Source: Aureibaculum marinum
Lineage (GTDB): Bacteria; Bacteroidota; Bacteroidia; Flavobacteriales; Flavobacteriaceae
NCBI RefSeq assembly: GCF_003813905.1
Contig: NZ_RPFJ01000030.1
Span: 1-64,000 of the forward strand
DNA: 64,000 nucleotides
Reading direction: 5' to 3'
Shown: positions 29,201 to 38,319 of the stretch, one piece after another
How the letters are laid out: every line of letters starts with the position of its first letter
Position numbering within the stretch: position 1 is the stretch's first letter
Notes under the pieces: generated by a model
Seen by the model: the letters and a program-made list of their open reading frames with translations, nothing else
Databases searched by the model: none
Told to the model about the DNA's origin: nothing
Position numbers and translations under genes: made by a program

Positions 29201-30400
29201 GTTTAAAATATTTAGCCCACCACGCTCAGTACCTATATAAATGTTTCCGTCTGAATCTTCCGAAAAAGCTCCAATCACATTGAAACTTAGAGAGTTTTTA
29301 TCCCCTTCAATGTGATAAAAATGTTTAAATCGTTGATTGTCTTTGTCATAAATATTTAATCCTCCAAAGTAAGTGCCGATCCATATCGATCCTTTTTCAT
29401 CTTTAAAAAGAGATCGAATACTACTATGACTTAATCCTTGAAAATTATTTTCCTGATAATTTATAATTTTAGAATAACCGTTCTGATCCACAATATTGAG
29501 ACCATTGAAAGTTCCAATCCACAAGTTATTTTTTTCATCAAATTCAAGAGCTCTTATATTATCATTAGATATTATATTTTTTCCAGAAGCTTTTTGATGG
29601 TAATGTTCCAGAAGGTTTCCAGAAAAATCAATTTTTATAAGACCACTTCCGTAAGTACCCAGCCATAATCCTACGTTTTTTTCAATTTTTAATGCTTCAA
29701 TACGAGAATTAATAGGTGTAGGAGTTTTTATTTCTAATTGATGCCAATTATTAGTTTTTTGATGGAAACGGTATACACTAAAATTTTCTGCACCAATCCA
29801 TAAGTTACCATCAGTATCTTCCTGAATAGAGCTAACATTTATGTTTTTAGGAATATTATTGTTTATTTCAGGATAATAAAAAGTCTTGTTTTTAGGGTCA
29901 AATGTTAAAAGTCCAAAATTTCCACCAACCCAAATTCGATTATTTTTATCTATAAAAATAGTACTTGCAGGAATTGTTTTTGTTGCTTTAGGAAAAAGTT
30001 GGTAATTGTTAAAAGTATTTAAACTTCTATCATATTTACTTAAACCGTTTTGAGTTGCAATCCAAATATTATTATTAGCATCTTCTGCAATATCGTATAT
30101 AACATGTCCTGCAATAGATGAAGAGTCTCCTGCAGTAGGACGAAAAATTTTAAAACTATTTGTGTCATAAAGGTTTAATCCATTTCGTGTCCCTATCCAC
30201 ATAAAGCCATAGGTGTCTTGATGAATACTTAATACTGTACTTTGAGATAAACCATTTGCTACATTTAGATGATTGAATTTAATTCTAGTACCTATAGAGT
30301 CCGTAATTTGCCCAGAACTTACAATCCAACAAAGTAAAAAAACAATGGTTGTAAAATCTGATTTTAATAAATAATTAATATATCTTATATATCTCGCCAA
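26288..30400 (-). CDS. Hybrid two-component system sensor/regulator (HTCS)
   Basis: At 1370 residues this is a full one-protein hybrid system. After an N-terminal membrane/signal segment come Reg_prop propeller repeats (about 40-690, recurring DNNIWIATxNGL-type units such as FMWIGTRNGLNLYD), a Y_Y_Y domain (about 715-790) and one transmembrane helix (about 800-820). The cytoplasmic part has a histidine kinase with His864 (DVSHEFRTPLSL) and ATPase box DTGIGIEPEF, a receiver domain with Asp1166 (IISDVMMPEMDG), and an AraC-type HTH (about 1265-1370). HTCS proteins sense a specific oligosaccharide in the periplasm and activate polysaccharide loci. It is divergent from GH2 and convergent with the aldolase. 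It is a candidate binder of the GGTAAAAT repeats. Confidence 0.95.
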   Translation of the reverse strand: MARYIRYINYLLKSDFTTIVFLLCWIVSSGQITDSIGTRIKFNHLNVANGLSQSTVLSIHQDTYGFMWIGTRNGLNLYDTNSFKIFRPTAGDSSSIAGHVIYDIAEDANNNIWIATQNGLSKYDRSLNTFNNYQLFPKATKTIPASTIFIDKNNRIWVGGNFGLLTFDPKNKTFYYPEINNNIPKNINVSSIQEDTDGNLWIGAENFSVYRFHQKTNNWHQLEIKTPTPINSRIEALKIEKNVGLWLGTYGSGLIKIDFSGNLLEHYHQKASGKNIISNDNIRALEFDEKNNLWIGTFNGLNIVDQNGYSKIINYQENNFQGLSHSSIRSLFKDEKGSIWIGTYFGGLNIYDKDNQRFKHFYHIEGDKNSLSFNVIGAFSEDSDGNIYIGTERGGLNILNRKKYTHKKPPTGYDDLTIKSLFHDRNKQLWLGVFKKGLNLYNPINGHLTQYPINQPNYNFLKSTIINDIQQDFKENLWLATDAEGIYKFNLKNKTFIDYPHQKILTERLRYVPVKSIVILKDQQLALATRGQGLIFFNSKTGSIIQKKNFTVKNKDINIEEFNHVYADKNNNLWLSSNGTGLIKYNLNNNKISHFDIKKGLSNNVVQGIMEDADSNIWAITLNGLTKIDIVSDSIVKNYTYASGIPLNEINEGAFYKTINNEFLIGGNNGYIKFNPTSLQNNNYIPKMAFTGIEVMNKAVSPQDDSGVLEKELNKTEKITLSHSQSILTLEFVALSYLKAENNHYKYKLEGFDLDWVYTKDRPRVTYTNLRKGDYTFYAKGSNNDGIWNETPLKLMITVKPPPWQTWWAYIIYTLLIIGGFYIVRSNGIRSAKLKHSLKIEQIEKERWKDVHDLKLKHFMDVSHEFRTPLSLISAPLEEILKEKKIKPKVKSLAKTMDLNVKRLQLLIDQILELRALETGHSKLNLQPINLTMHIEEIINSFKTLADKNNIKLVLNNNSTNDKLVMVDQEKLNKIFFNLIYNAFKFTPSGGEISLIIDSTTTQNHISYTFILKDTGIGIEPEFLPYIFDRFKKKNQMGSGTGIGLALTKSIVEIMKGTIEATSTLGNGTTFTLHLNLNKAITENQVVETTSYALPFPIEQEVLTTQIIDEESTSEKAQILIVEDNLELQNYLNDKLKKNYIIRSASNGKKGLKKAKKYGPDLIISDVMMPEMDGLELCKAIKSDKALCHIPVLLLTAKVSKMNKMEGLETGADAYLAKPFSLEELQIRIKNVLKNQALLQQKYQKLSTPYLKEEKLLNPQDEKLMTAILKVITDNLDQPNFTVEFLGTEAGLSRVHLYRKLKSLTGMNPSEFIRDIRMKNACKLLETQQYKPSDVAYMVGFQDTKYFSICFKKHTGMSPSKYINSKKLKV

Positions 30401-30449
30401 AAAACTAAATGCTTAAATGAAAAACGAGGATAATTTAAAAAGAAATTAT

Positions 30450-30457
30450 TATATTTG
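30450..30457 (+). promoter_or_regulatory. Candidate -7 element for the GH2 gene
   Basis: TATATTTG matches the Bacteroidota TAnnTTTG consensus and lies 77 bp before the GH2 start. The -33 region is AT-rich without a clear TTG. The same octamer occurs before the receptor at 42788 and the susC at 43540. Confidence 0.5.
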
Positions 30458-30533
30458 GCAAGCTTTTAAAATATATTTTTTCGGATTTCATTGTGTCAAT
30501 TGTGTGAATAATTAATCTCATAAAATTGATATA

Positions 30534-33152
30534 ATGTTGAATAAAAACACACACCTTCAGGGATTATTATTACTGATAATATTCCTTTCAGTGGCATTTT
30601 CTCATGCCCAAATTAGAAAAAAAACAACTTTAAATTCACATTGGAAATTCCATAAAGGCGTTTTAAATCCTGATTTCTCAAAAAATATAGAAGGAGAAAT
30701 TGTAAACTTACCACATACATGGAACAATAAAGATGTGCTTAACGACCACAAACCTGGGCATTATCGTGGTGAAGGTTGGTATTCTAAAATTATTTCTTTG
30801 TTTCCAGATTTGAATGAAAAATCATATTTTCTTCAGTTTGAAGGTGTAGGTCAAGTAGCGGAAGTTTTTGTAAATGGACACAAAGCAGGAAGTCATGTTG
30901 GTGGTTACACAGGGTTTACATTAAATATTACACCATTTTTAAAGGCAGATAATAATATTTTACATATAAAAGTTGACAATGCCCATAATCCCGATATTCC
31001 ACCTTTATCTGCTGATTTTACATTTTTTGGCGGAATTTATCGTGATGTTTTTTTAATAGAGACTTCAAAAACACATTTTAACCTATCCGATAATGGTTCA
31101 ACAGGTTTGTTTATTTCCACACCAAACGTCAAAGGAAATAGTTCTGAAATTCAATTAAAAGGTAGTTTTATTTCTGAATCTAAAAACAAATTAGAAATTC
31201 AATTAAAAGTTTTAGATGCTCAGCGTAAAACAGTACTTTCAACTATAAAAAGACTAAAATCAAATACAGGGTTAAATACATTTGAAATTAAAAGTAAATT
31301 AACAGAAGTCAATTTGTGGTCTCCTGACAATCCGTATTTGTATACCGCTGAAATTTCTATAATAAAAGATGGTAATATTCTCGATGAAGAAAATATCCGT
31401 TTTGGTTTTAGAAGTTTTTATTTTCATCCAGAAAATGGTTTTTTCTTAAATGGTAGTCATTTAAAATTAATTGGAGCTAACCGCCATCAAGATTATTATG
31501 GTGATGGTGTAGCTTTGTCAGATGATGTGCACCGTCATGATTTAAAAATATTAAAAGATATGGGGGCTAATTTTATAAGATTAGCTCATTATCCTCAAGA
31601 TCCAGCAGTATTGGAAGCTGCTGATGAGTTGGGGCTGTTGGTTTGGCAAGAAACCCCATTAGTTAATGAAGTAACTCTCAGTGAAGCACATGATAACAAT
31701 GCAGAAACTATACTTATAGAAATGATTAGGCAGTATTATAACCATCCATCGATAATCTTATGGGGGTATATGAATGAAATTTATTGGGCACATCGTTTTT
31801 TAGATGAAAATGTGGTTGATGCACATACCGAAGCAACAGTTAAACTGGCTAAAAGGTTAGAAAATGTAGTACGAAATGAAGATCCTACACGATATACTGT
31901 AATGGCATTACATCATTATCCTTTATATGAAACTAGTGGGTTAGGAGATATTCCTCAAGTGGTAGGTTGGAATCTTTACCATGGATGGTATTATGATAAC
32001 TTTGAAGATTTAGGAAAATTTCTTGATGAAGAACATAAAAAACACCCTGAACGTATACATATTTTAAGTGAATTTGGTTCAGGAAGTGACCAGCGATTAC
32101 ACAGTCTAAAACCAGAGCGTTTTGACTTTACAATGGAAGGTCAAAAGGCAATGATTGAAAGTTATTTAACACAAATTATGGAACGTAATTATCTTGCTGG
32201 TGCTACGTATTGGAATTTGGTTGATTTTAATTCTGAAAAACGTGTTGATACTAAACCTCATTGGAATCAGAAAGGGTTGCTTTCTTCTAAAAGAGTACCT
32301 AAAGATCCTTACTATTTGTTTCAGGCGACACTTTTAAAAGAGCCTTTTATAAAAATTGCTGAAACCAATTGGCAACATAGAGTTGGTGTTTCAGATACAA
32401 CTCCATTTTTATCTCCAGTAGATATTTATACCAATCAAAAAACTGTACAATTAGAAGCCAATGGAAAACTTTTAGAGGAGAAAATAGTAAAAAATAATAA
32501 AGTTACTTTTAATGTACCGCTTTCTATAGGTGAAAATCAACTTTTAGCAATAAGTAATAATATTTCTGATTATATTACCATTAATTTTAGAAACATCCCT
32601 GTTCTTTTAAAGGAACAATATAATATTGATATAAGTATTAATGCAGGTAGTAATCATTCTTTTTTTGACGAAAAAGGGGCGAACGTATGGGTAGAAGATC
32701 AACCTTATAGGCCTGAAAGTTGGGGGTATATTGGAGGTGAGCAATTATATGTTGGGAAAAAAATTGGAACAAAAGAAAAAATATTGACTATAGATTCGTT
32801 TATTCCATTATATCAAACCATTAGAGAAGGTATAGAAGCTTATCGTTTTGATGTTGAAGATGGATGGTATGAGGTGGAGTTATTATTTGTTGAGCCTTTT
32901 CCTAAATCTAGACGTTTTGTAGGTAATGATGTTTCACCTAGTCACCTTGGTGGAAAAAGAATATTTGATGTGTTAATTAATAATCAACCATGGTTGCAAA
33001 ATTTAGATCTTTTAAAGGATTATGGGTATAACTATCCATTAAGAGAGAAAACTAAAATTAAGGTTACAGAAGGGAAAGGATTAAGTATTTCTTTTAAGGC
33101 TATAAAAGGAAAGCCAATTGTAAGTGGAGTTAAGTTGAGAAGTTTAAATTAA
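30534..33152 (+). CDS. GH2-family glycoside hydrolase, probable beta-galactosidase
   Basis: An 872-residue protein with a signal peptide (ending near FSHAQ). The GH2 layout is clear: an N-terminal jelly roll (HWKFHKG, LPHTWNN, VFVNGHKAGSHVGGYTGFT), an Ig-like domain (LWSPDNPYLYTAEI), then the TIM barrel with GANRHQDYYG, acid/base Glu415 in GYMNEIYW and nucleophile Glu513 in ILSEFGSGS, and C-terminal beta domains. The NRHQ and MNE motifs are those of beta-galactosidases, though GH2 also holds glucuronidases and mannosidases. It is probably periplasmic and could remove terminal galactose from galactan oligosaccharides. It diverges from the HTCS gene, the usual position of a regulated enzyme, and ends before a shared terminator. 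Confidence 0.9.
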   Translation: MLNKNTHLQGLLLLIIFLSVAFSHAQIRKKTTLNSHWKFHKGVLNPDFSKNIEGEIVNLPHTWNNKDVLNDHKPGHYRGEGWYSKIISLFPDLNEKSYFLQFEGVGQVAEVFVNGHKAGSHVGGYTGFTLNITPFLKADNNILHIKVDNAHNPDIPPLSADFTFFGGIYRDVFLIETSKTHFNLSDNGSTGLFISTPNVKGNSSEIQLKGSFISESKNKLEIQLKVLDAQRKTVLSTIKRLKSNTGLNTFEIKSKLTEVNLWSPDNPYLYTAEISIIKDGNILDEENIRFGFRSFYFHPENGFFLNGSHLKLIGANRHQDYYGDGVALSDDVHRHDLKILKDMGANFIRLAHYPQDPAVLEAADELGLLVWQETPLVNEVTLSEAHDNNAETILIEMIRQYYNHPSIILWGYMNEIYWAHRFLDENVVDAHTEATVKLAKRLENVVRNEDPTRYTVMALHHYPLYETSGLGDIPQVVGWNLYHGWYYDNFEDLGKFLDEEHKKHPERIHILSEFGSGSDQRLHSLKPERFDFTMEGQKAMIESYLTQIMERNYLAGATYWNLVDFNSEKRVDTKPHWNQKGLLSSKRVPKDPYYLFQATLLKEPFIKIAETNWQHRVGVSDTTPFLSPVDIYTNQKTVQLEANGKLLEEKIVKNNKVTFNVPLSIGENQLLAISNNISDYITINFRNIPVLLKEQYNIDISINAGSNHSFFDEKGANVWVEDQPYRPESWGYIGGEQLYVGKKIGTKEKILTIDSFIPLYQTIREGIEAYRFDVEDGWYEVELLFVEPFPKSRRFVGNDVSPSHLGGKRIFDVLINNQPWLQNLDLLKDYGYNYPLREKTKIKVTEGKGLSISFKAIKGKPIVSGVKLRSLN

Positions 33153-33161
33153 TAATGAAAT

Positions 33162-33197
33162 AAAAAACGGAAGCTTAAATTAAGACTTCCGTTTTTT
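33162..33197. terminator. Bidirectional intrinsic terminator between GH2 and the GH36-like gene
   Basis: An AAAAAACGGAAG arm pairs perfectly with CTTCCGTTTTTT, with an inner CTTAA/TTAAG extension. A-run and T-run on the two sides let it serve both converging transcripts. Confidence 0.85.
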
Positions 33198-33327
33198 TAC
33201 TAACCTAAATTCACATTTAATTTTAATGTCCGTGATTAATAATTAGCATCTATGATGATGTATTATGTAATAGTAAGTTATCTTCTTTGTTTTAAGAGTG
33301 TTTGGGTAAATAAATTACAATTTATAA

Positions 33328-35385
33328 CTAGTCATTCGAACTAATTTTTAGCAAACTAAAGCTCCAAGGAGTTTCCAATGTTAATTTTAAGTTGTGCGTA
33401 TTTTGTTTTTTTATTTTTATTGAATCACCTAAAATTATTTCCGTTTTATTAATCGAAAAAGGTAAATTCAATTCATAACTTTTGTTTTGATTGTTTTCTC
33501 TAAAAACTAACAAATAATGTTCGTTACCAGATCCCAATGATAAAAAGCCAGTCCAAGAATTGCCATCAGGTTCTTGTCCTATTGGTATTATTGTTCCGGC
33601 ATGAAGGTCTTTGGCAACGGTTTTGTATTTTTCTACAATTTCTATAAAGTTTAAAGGTATTTCTTTTAGTTGAGACACTTCCATCCATGCCAAAGGCTGT
33701 GCCATCATAGTAGCGGCAAAAGCATAATTTAATCCTACCTTTTCAGGAGATGCCATATCCTCCATAGGATATTTTTTCTTATTGCGATTGACATTTAAAA
33801 ATTCTATCTGAAGCTGTTGTGAGGGGACATAAGAAGCTAATAACCATAAATTTCTTAAGGTTCTATATGGGTAATAGTTTGACCAATCTGTATATCTGTT
33901 TTCTAAAAAGATATTACCATATTCTCCAAAATAGTGATATCCTATTCTACGACCAGCAGTAACATCTAAATTAAAAACGGCTTTTCCATTAGTTTCTAGT
34001 TTTACTTTTGAAAACAATTTTCTAAGATTAATTTCGGCTTGTTTTGTCATTAGGTCCAAACCATCAATTTTAAAATTAGAAATGCCAAAATTGTTATAGT
34101 ATTCTAATAGAATATTGGCATCGCGTTCCCAATTTGCATAATTATTTGTTTTACTTGGGTTAAACCAAAGTCCAATTTTAATATTTTCTTTTTCAGCTGT
34201 TTTTATAATTTTTTTAAAACCATTGGGAAATCTTTCTTTGTGAGGTTGCCAATCTTCAGTACTCCAATCATCCCATTTTACTCCTGATTTTGAAGCTGAA
34301 TTTCTAGATAATCCTTGTTGCCAACCATCATCAAGTTGAAAGTGAGTAATACCTAATTTGGAGGCTGATGTTAATTCATTTAGGATAAATTCTTCATTCA
34401 TTCGAGAGTCTTTACTTCGATCTCCCCAAGTATTTGACATCATCATAAAATCACGTTCAAAAATATAGGGATTAACCTTTTTTTGATAATTTAAAATAGT
34501 TATTTTCTGTTGGATGTCATCTCCATCTGAAATACCTAAAGCATAACCATAACCCTGAATCCAATTGTCATTAAGGTCTGTTGGGGAAATACCTAAACCA
34601 TGAATTGATAATCCATTATAATCTACCAAAAAGTCAAACCCTGGATAATATTGCTGACTAACACCAATTGGAGATTCTTTTAAAATATAAATAGACTGTT
34701 TTCTTTGTGTATTTGAAGCAAAAAGTAAGTTTGCCTGAACTTTACGTTGTTTACGATAGCTTAAAAATGTTGTTTCTTCAACGGGATTATCATGATGATC
34801 AGTTGCTTCATAAAATTTAACTGATTTAAATTTCCAATGTCGAGTATTAAATTCTAAGTGTCCAATCCTACTAAATTCATCATTTTTATTGTTTCGTGTT
34901 TCAATCATATCAAGATTTTCTACCTTATTGATATCCCATGATTTTTGATCGGATTTGCCTTTTAAAAAGTAAGTGTGTTTTATGGCTTTAACATCAGAAT
35001 AAAGTCTTAAAACTTGCTTTATATTTATGCCTTTAAAATTAAATGTTATAACAGCATCTTTATAGTTTTTATTAGTGCCTGTTATTATTTCAAAGTGGCT
35101 ATCAGTAGCGTTAGAGGTCTCATTGTTTAAAAGAAAATTCTGATTCTCATTAGAAAACGAAACTGACTTATTATTAGTTTTATCGTTTAAGTGTGTTAAA
35201 CTTATATTTCCATTATTCCATGAATATTTTGCTTTTATTTTTTGGTTTTCAAGGACTAATGTATCTTTTTCTAATATTATTTTTATTTCATTTTCAATCC
35301 TTTGAGACCATACAAATTGATTAATAAATAAGCATATCAAGATAAAAGGATACTTTTTATGGGCAAGCAATTTAAGAGCTGTCAT
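33328..35385 (-). CDS. GH36-like (clan GH-D) glycoside hydrolase, probable alpha-galactosidase
   Basis: This 685-residue protein has a hydrophobic signal segment ending near FVWSQ; an internal start a few residues later is possible. An N-terminal beta-sandwich of about 300 residues precedes a TIM barrel with clan GH-D landmarks: GITHFQLDDGWQQGL, KIGLWFNPSKT and the nucleophile strand FKIDGLDL (Asp441). DVTAGRRIGYHYFG and YTDWSNYYPYRTLRN occupy the place of the family's acid/base region, but the usual GH36 C-x-x-G-G motif is not evident, so exact family and specificity are uncertain. It lies 15 bp after the metallophosphoesterase in the same operon and shares a terminator with GH2. It may remove alpha-linked galactose or a related sugar in the periplasm. 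Confidence 0.7.
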   Translation of the reverse strand: MTALKLLAHKKYPFILICLFINQFVWSQRIENEIKIILEKDTLVLENQKIKAKYSWNNGNISLTHLNDKTNNKSVSFSNENQNFLLNNETSNATDSHFEIITGTNKNYKDAVITFNFKGINIKQVLRLYSDVKAIKHTYFLKGKSDQKSWDINKVENLDMIETRNNKNDEFSRIGHLEFNTRHWKFKSVKFYEATDHHDNPVEETTFLSYRKQRKVQANLLFASNTQRKQSIYILKESPIGVSQQYYPGFDFLVDYNGLSIHGLGISPTDLNDNWIQGYGYALGISDGDDIQQKITILNYQKKVNPYIFERDFMMMSNTWGDRSKDSRMNEEFILNELTSASKLGITHFQLDDGWQQGLSRNSASKSGVKWDDWSTEDWQPHKERFPNGFKKIIKTAEKENIKIGLWFNPSKTNNYANWERDANILLEYYNNFGISNFKIDGLDLMTKQAEINLRKLFSKVKLETNGKAVFNLDVTAGRRIGYHYFGEYGNIFLENRYTDWSNYYPYRTLRNLWLLASYVPSQQLQIEFLNVNRNKKKYPMEDMASPEKVGLNYAFAATMMAQPLAWMEVSQLKEIPLNFIEIVEKYKTVAKDLHAGTIIPIGQEPDGNSWTGFLSLGSGNEHYLLVFRENNQNKSYELNLPFSINKTEIILGDSIKIKKQNTHNLKLTLETPWSFSLLKISSND

Positions 35386-35400
35386 TGCAGTTAAAATTTA

Positions 35401-36684
35401 TTATTTTATCTCTTTTACTTTATTGTCTTTATTTTTTCTTTTTGTTAAGGTAAAACCATCAAATAAAGTATCATCAGTGGTGTATGCTTTATATGTTAGT
35501 ATAGAATCATCAATTGTAATTATTTGATAAGATTGTTGATTTTCTGCTTTTGCTTCCATCCAAGGTTCATTACCTAGCTCATACATTTTTCTTCCACTAA
35601 CTGAGACAACGTACATTGTACCAGAGTAATCATTTTTTTCGTCATAACCTAAATTAACTTTATTTCCTCGTCCATACGTATGGTCATGTCCTTGAAGTAC
35701 CAAATCTACTTTATATTTTTCAAAAAGAGGCTTCCAATTTTCTATAACACCTTTGTTAAATCTACCTTTTGCTGGTGATCTGACAGGGTGGTGAGTCATT
35801 ACTACTACCCATTTTTTAGTATTGTTTTTTAATACATCTTCGAGCCATGTTTTTTGTAAGTCAAGGTCTTGATTAGAGTTTAAACTGATTAATCTCATGT
35901 TAAGATAATCCATGTAATAATTGGTGTGACCAATTTCGGCTAAACCATTTTTAGGAAAGTTAAATTGAGGATTGTATATGGGTGTAATTCCCGTTTTATG
36001 ACCTTCGTCGTTTTTTATATATTCATGATTGCCTGGAATAGTTAGTTGTGGCATTTCTTTAAAAATAAAAGAGCCTGCTTCAAACCATTCGCCCCATTCG
36101 TAGTTGTTTTGAGAATGGTTTATCATATCACCTGCATGTAGCATAAACTTTGCATCAGGGGCTCTTTTATAAGCCAATCGAATCACTCTAGACCATAAGC
36201 TGAAGAGGTCGTTTTGAGCATCACCTAAATAGATAAATGAAAATGGTTTGTCTGTTGTTTTAGGTGCAGTTTTAAATTGTACCCATTCACTTGAATAATC
36301 ATCTGCTTTTAAACGATAGGCATAATATGTGTCGGGTTCTAAGTTTTTAAAAGTAGTGGTATGGTATTGTACAGTTTCATCTATTGCTGTAAAAGTAGTT
36401 GACGTTGCATCATAATCAGTCTCATTTTTATAAAAATCGACATCAGGTGTCACTTTTGCAATTTCAGCCTCAATGTCTGTAACGGTTGTATCTGTACGCC
36501 AAGTTACAGTTTGTGTTGATAAATCATTTTTACTCCATGTTAAGATAATTCTATCTGGTCTTGGAGAAGCTTTGTAATTAACATCTAATGTTTTTGGAGC
36601 TAAATTTTTTTCATAGGATTGTGCTACTATTGTCAATGTAAACATCCATATTACTAAACTAAAAATTGTTCTTATCATTATCAT
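35401..36684 (-). CDS. Secreted metallophosphoesterase with N-terminal purple-acid-phosphatase-like domain
   Basis: A 427-residue protein with a signal peptide (ending near TIVAQ). Residues about 30-140 form a fibronectin-III-like domain of the purple acid phosphatase type (PRPDRIILTWS, TWRTD, YYAYRLKADD). The calcineurin-like domain shows the metal motifs LGDAQND, HAGDMINH, PGNHEY, MTHHPV and QGHDHTYG. The family's GDxxY motif reads GDMIN, so the metal-binding tyrosine of true purple acid phosphatases is missing; a non-purple two-metal phosphoesterase is expected. Substrate is unknown. An intrinsic terminator separates it from the lipoproteins upstream, so it may be transcribed at a lower level or separately. 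Confidence 0.85.
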   Translation of the reverse strand: MIMIRTIFSLVIWMFTLTIVAQSYEKNLAPKTLDVNYKASPRPDRIILTWSKNDLSTQTVTWRTDTTVTDIEAEIAKVTPDVDFYKNETDYDATSTTFTAIDETVQYHTTTFKNLEPDTYYAYRLKADDYSSEWVQFKTAPKTTDKPFSFIYLGDAQNDLFSLWSRVIRLAYKRAPDAKFMLHAGDMINHSQNNYEWGEWFEAGSFIFKEMPQLTIPGNHEYIKNDEGHKTGITPIYNPQFNFPKNGLAEIGHTNYYMDYLNMRLISLNSNQDLDLQKTWLEDVLKNNTKKWVVVMTHHPVRSPAKGRFNKGVIENWKPLFEKYKVDLVLQGHDHTYGRGNKVNLGYDEKNDYSGTMYVVSVSGRKMYELGNEPWMEAKAENQQSYQIITIDDSILTYKAYTTDDTLFDGFTLTKRKNKDNKVKEIK

Positions 36685-36691
36685 TTATATT

Positions 36692-36727
36692 AAAAAACGC
36701 TATACAATAATTTACCGTATAGCGTTT
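36692..36727 (-). terminator. Intrinsic terminator between the beta-helix lipoprotein and the phosphoesterase
   Basis: On the minus strand an AAACGCTATAC arm and its exact complement form an 11-bp stem around an 11-base loop, followed by a run of six T. It lies inside an otherwise tightly packed gene series and could attenuate transcription into the enzyme genes. Confidence 0.75.
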
Positions 36728-36743
36728 AAAATTACTAACTCAA

Positions 36744-38291
36744 TTATCTTATACTTCCGTCAGGATTTTTCACCCATCCTTTTGTCCAATCATTCGCTTC
36801 ATTTTCTACAGCACCAACAAAGGTTACAGAGGTGAAAAAGGAGTCTATTGTACTTGGGTCAAAAGACTCTTTTGCAGTCACAGTAGCATCTGGAATAAAA
36901 TCATCTACGCCAATACCGTCTATTTTTTCAAAATCAATATCTCCATCTTCCTCTAGAGCTATGGCATTATTAAAAAATGGGTTAGTAGCTAAACTTCCAT
37001 CTTCATTAAAAGTTCCAAAGAAGTCAGATGCATTATCTTTTAATGGGTCATCATTATTGAAAAAATAAGAATAAGCTAATACGTTTACTCCATTTAAATC
37101 GGTAATTGGCATATCTCCAGAGAACTTTATGTCTTCATCTACCGATTCTGCTACTATAGAACTGTAAATTTTAAAAGTGTTGGCTTCAGATTTTATTTCA
37201 ATAAGGTCTCCACCTTCTTCAGCATCTTCTCCAGGTCCTAACAGTGTCATATTAGCAGCAATAACAGAAGCATTTTCTCTAACATAGAATTCTGATTCAT
37301 CATTATCAGCACCTACATTAATGATAAATTGCATTTTACCATTGTAATCATCTCCAATTCTATATCCACTATCTTCAGATTTAGTATTTATTAAATATTT
37401 TAAATTAATATTGTTGTCAGTAATATAAATGCCTTCACCAGAACTCATAAAAGATTGAATATACTCGACAGTATTTGTGTTGTCACAATTGTCTAATCTT
37501 AAACCGGTATCAGCATATTCAGATCTTAAAAAACGTACCACTGCATTTGACATGTCTTCTAACTCAAAGGTATCCCAATCTCCAGCTTTAGCATCTCCTG
37601 TTAAGGTTTTACTAGAAGTCATTACCACAGGGTTTGTTGCTGTACCTTGTATATCTACCAATGTTCCCGATTCTGCTTTTATACCTACACTCGGTTCTTG
37701 ACCAGCGTTTAAGTAAACAGTTACTCCTGATTCTATATTTAAAGAAGAACCATCCAGAAATGTAACATCTTCACTAATGTAGTAATTTCTTCCTTCAATA
37801 AATTTTATATTTGTACCGCTTTCTACTACTCCACCAGATATATTTACATCATATACTTTTTCACTTCCTATAGTGATTAAGTCGTATTTTGCTGAGAAGA
37901 CTTTAAAAGAAACAGCAGAAGATTCTTGATTTTCAGTATCTACCAAGATAAATTCAAATTCAATTTCCTCACCTTCTTCTGCGTTTTCATCTACACTTTG
38001 ATTTGAATAGGTGTAGGTTGAAGCAGTTGCATTTAAAGGAATTTCTTCTAAAAATCCACCTCCTTTATTTACTACAAGAGATTTGTTGCCTCCAGCAGCA
38101 TTGAGAGATAATGTTACATGAATTGTTTCTCCATTTTTTACAACCACTTCATTATCTCCATCTATGGATAAAATGGGTATTGCGGGTAATTCTTTAGGGT
38201 CATCATCACTGCTACATGAAGCAAGTGCAAAAATTATCAGAAAAATGCTTGATAGCATACTGATACGATTAAAATTGATTGTTTTTAACAT
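36744..38291 (-). CDS. Surface lipoprotein with Ig-like and beta-helix-like region, paralog of next gene upstream
   Basis: The 515-residue protein has a lipoprotein signal (ALASC, Cys26) followed by acidic SSDDD, a pattern common for surface-exported lipoproteins. Residues about 35-145 look Ig-like. The rest suggests a right-handed beta-helix: ISEDVTFLDGSSLNIESGVTVYLNAG, ATNPVVMTSSKTL and repeated short strands. The C-terminus has the block FVGAV-x5-DWTKGW-x-DGS, which also ends the adjacent protein at 38320. No catalytic residues are evident. By position after a TonB-dependent receptor it may take the SusD-like ligand-binding role. I do not recognise a named family. Confidence 0.6.
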   Translation of the reverse strand: MLKTINFNRISMLSSIFLIIFALASCSSDDDPKELPAIPILSIDGDNEVVVKNGETIHVTLSLNAAGGNKSLVVNKGGGFLEEIPLNATASTYTYSNQSVDENAEEGEEIEFEFILVDTENQESSAVSFKVFSAKYDLITIGSEKVYDVNISGGVVESGTNIKFIEGRNYYISEDVTFLDGSSLNIESGVTVYLNAGQEPSVGIKAESGTLVDIQGTATNPVVMTSSKTLTGDAKAGDWDTFELEDMSNAVVRFLRSEYADTGLRLDNCDNTNTVEYIQSFMSSGEGIYITDNNINLKYLINTKSEDSGYRIGDDYNGKMQFIINVGADNDESEFYVRENASVIAANMTLLGPGEDAEEGGDLIEIKSEANTFKIYSSIVAESVDEDIKFSGDMPITDLNGVNVLAYSYFFNNDDPLKDNASDFFGTFNEDGSLATNPFFNNAIALEEDGDIDFEKIDGIGVDDFIPDATVTAKESFDPSTIDSFFTSVTFVGAVENEANDWTKGWVKNPDGSIR

Positions 38292-38319
38292 AGTTCATAA
38301 AATTTTAGTTATGTTTAAT

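Noticed and set aside
30450-30466. Possible GntR operator (TTGGCAAG) at the GH2 promoter
   Set aside because: Only the left arm matches; there is no CCAR right arm, and the TTGG is explained by the TATATTTG promoter element.
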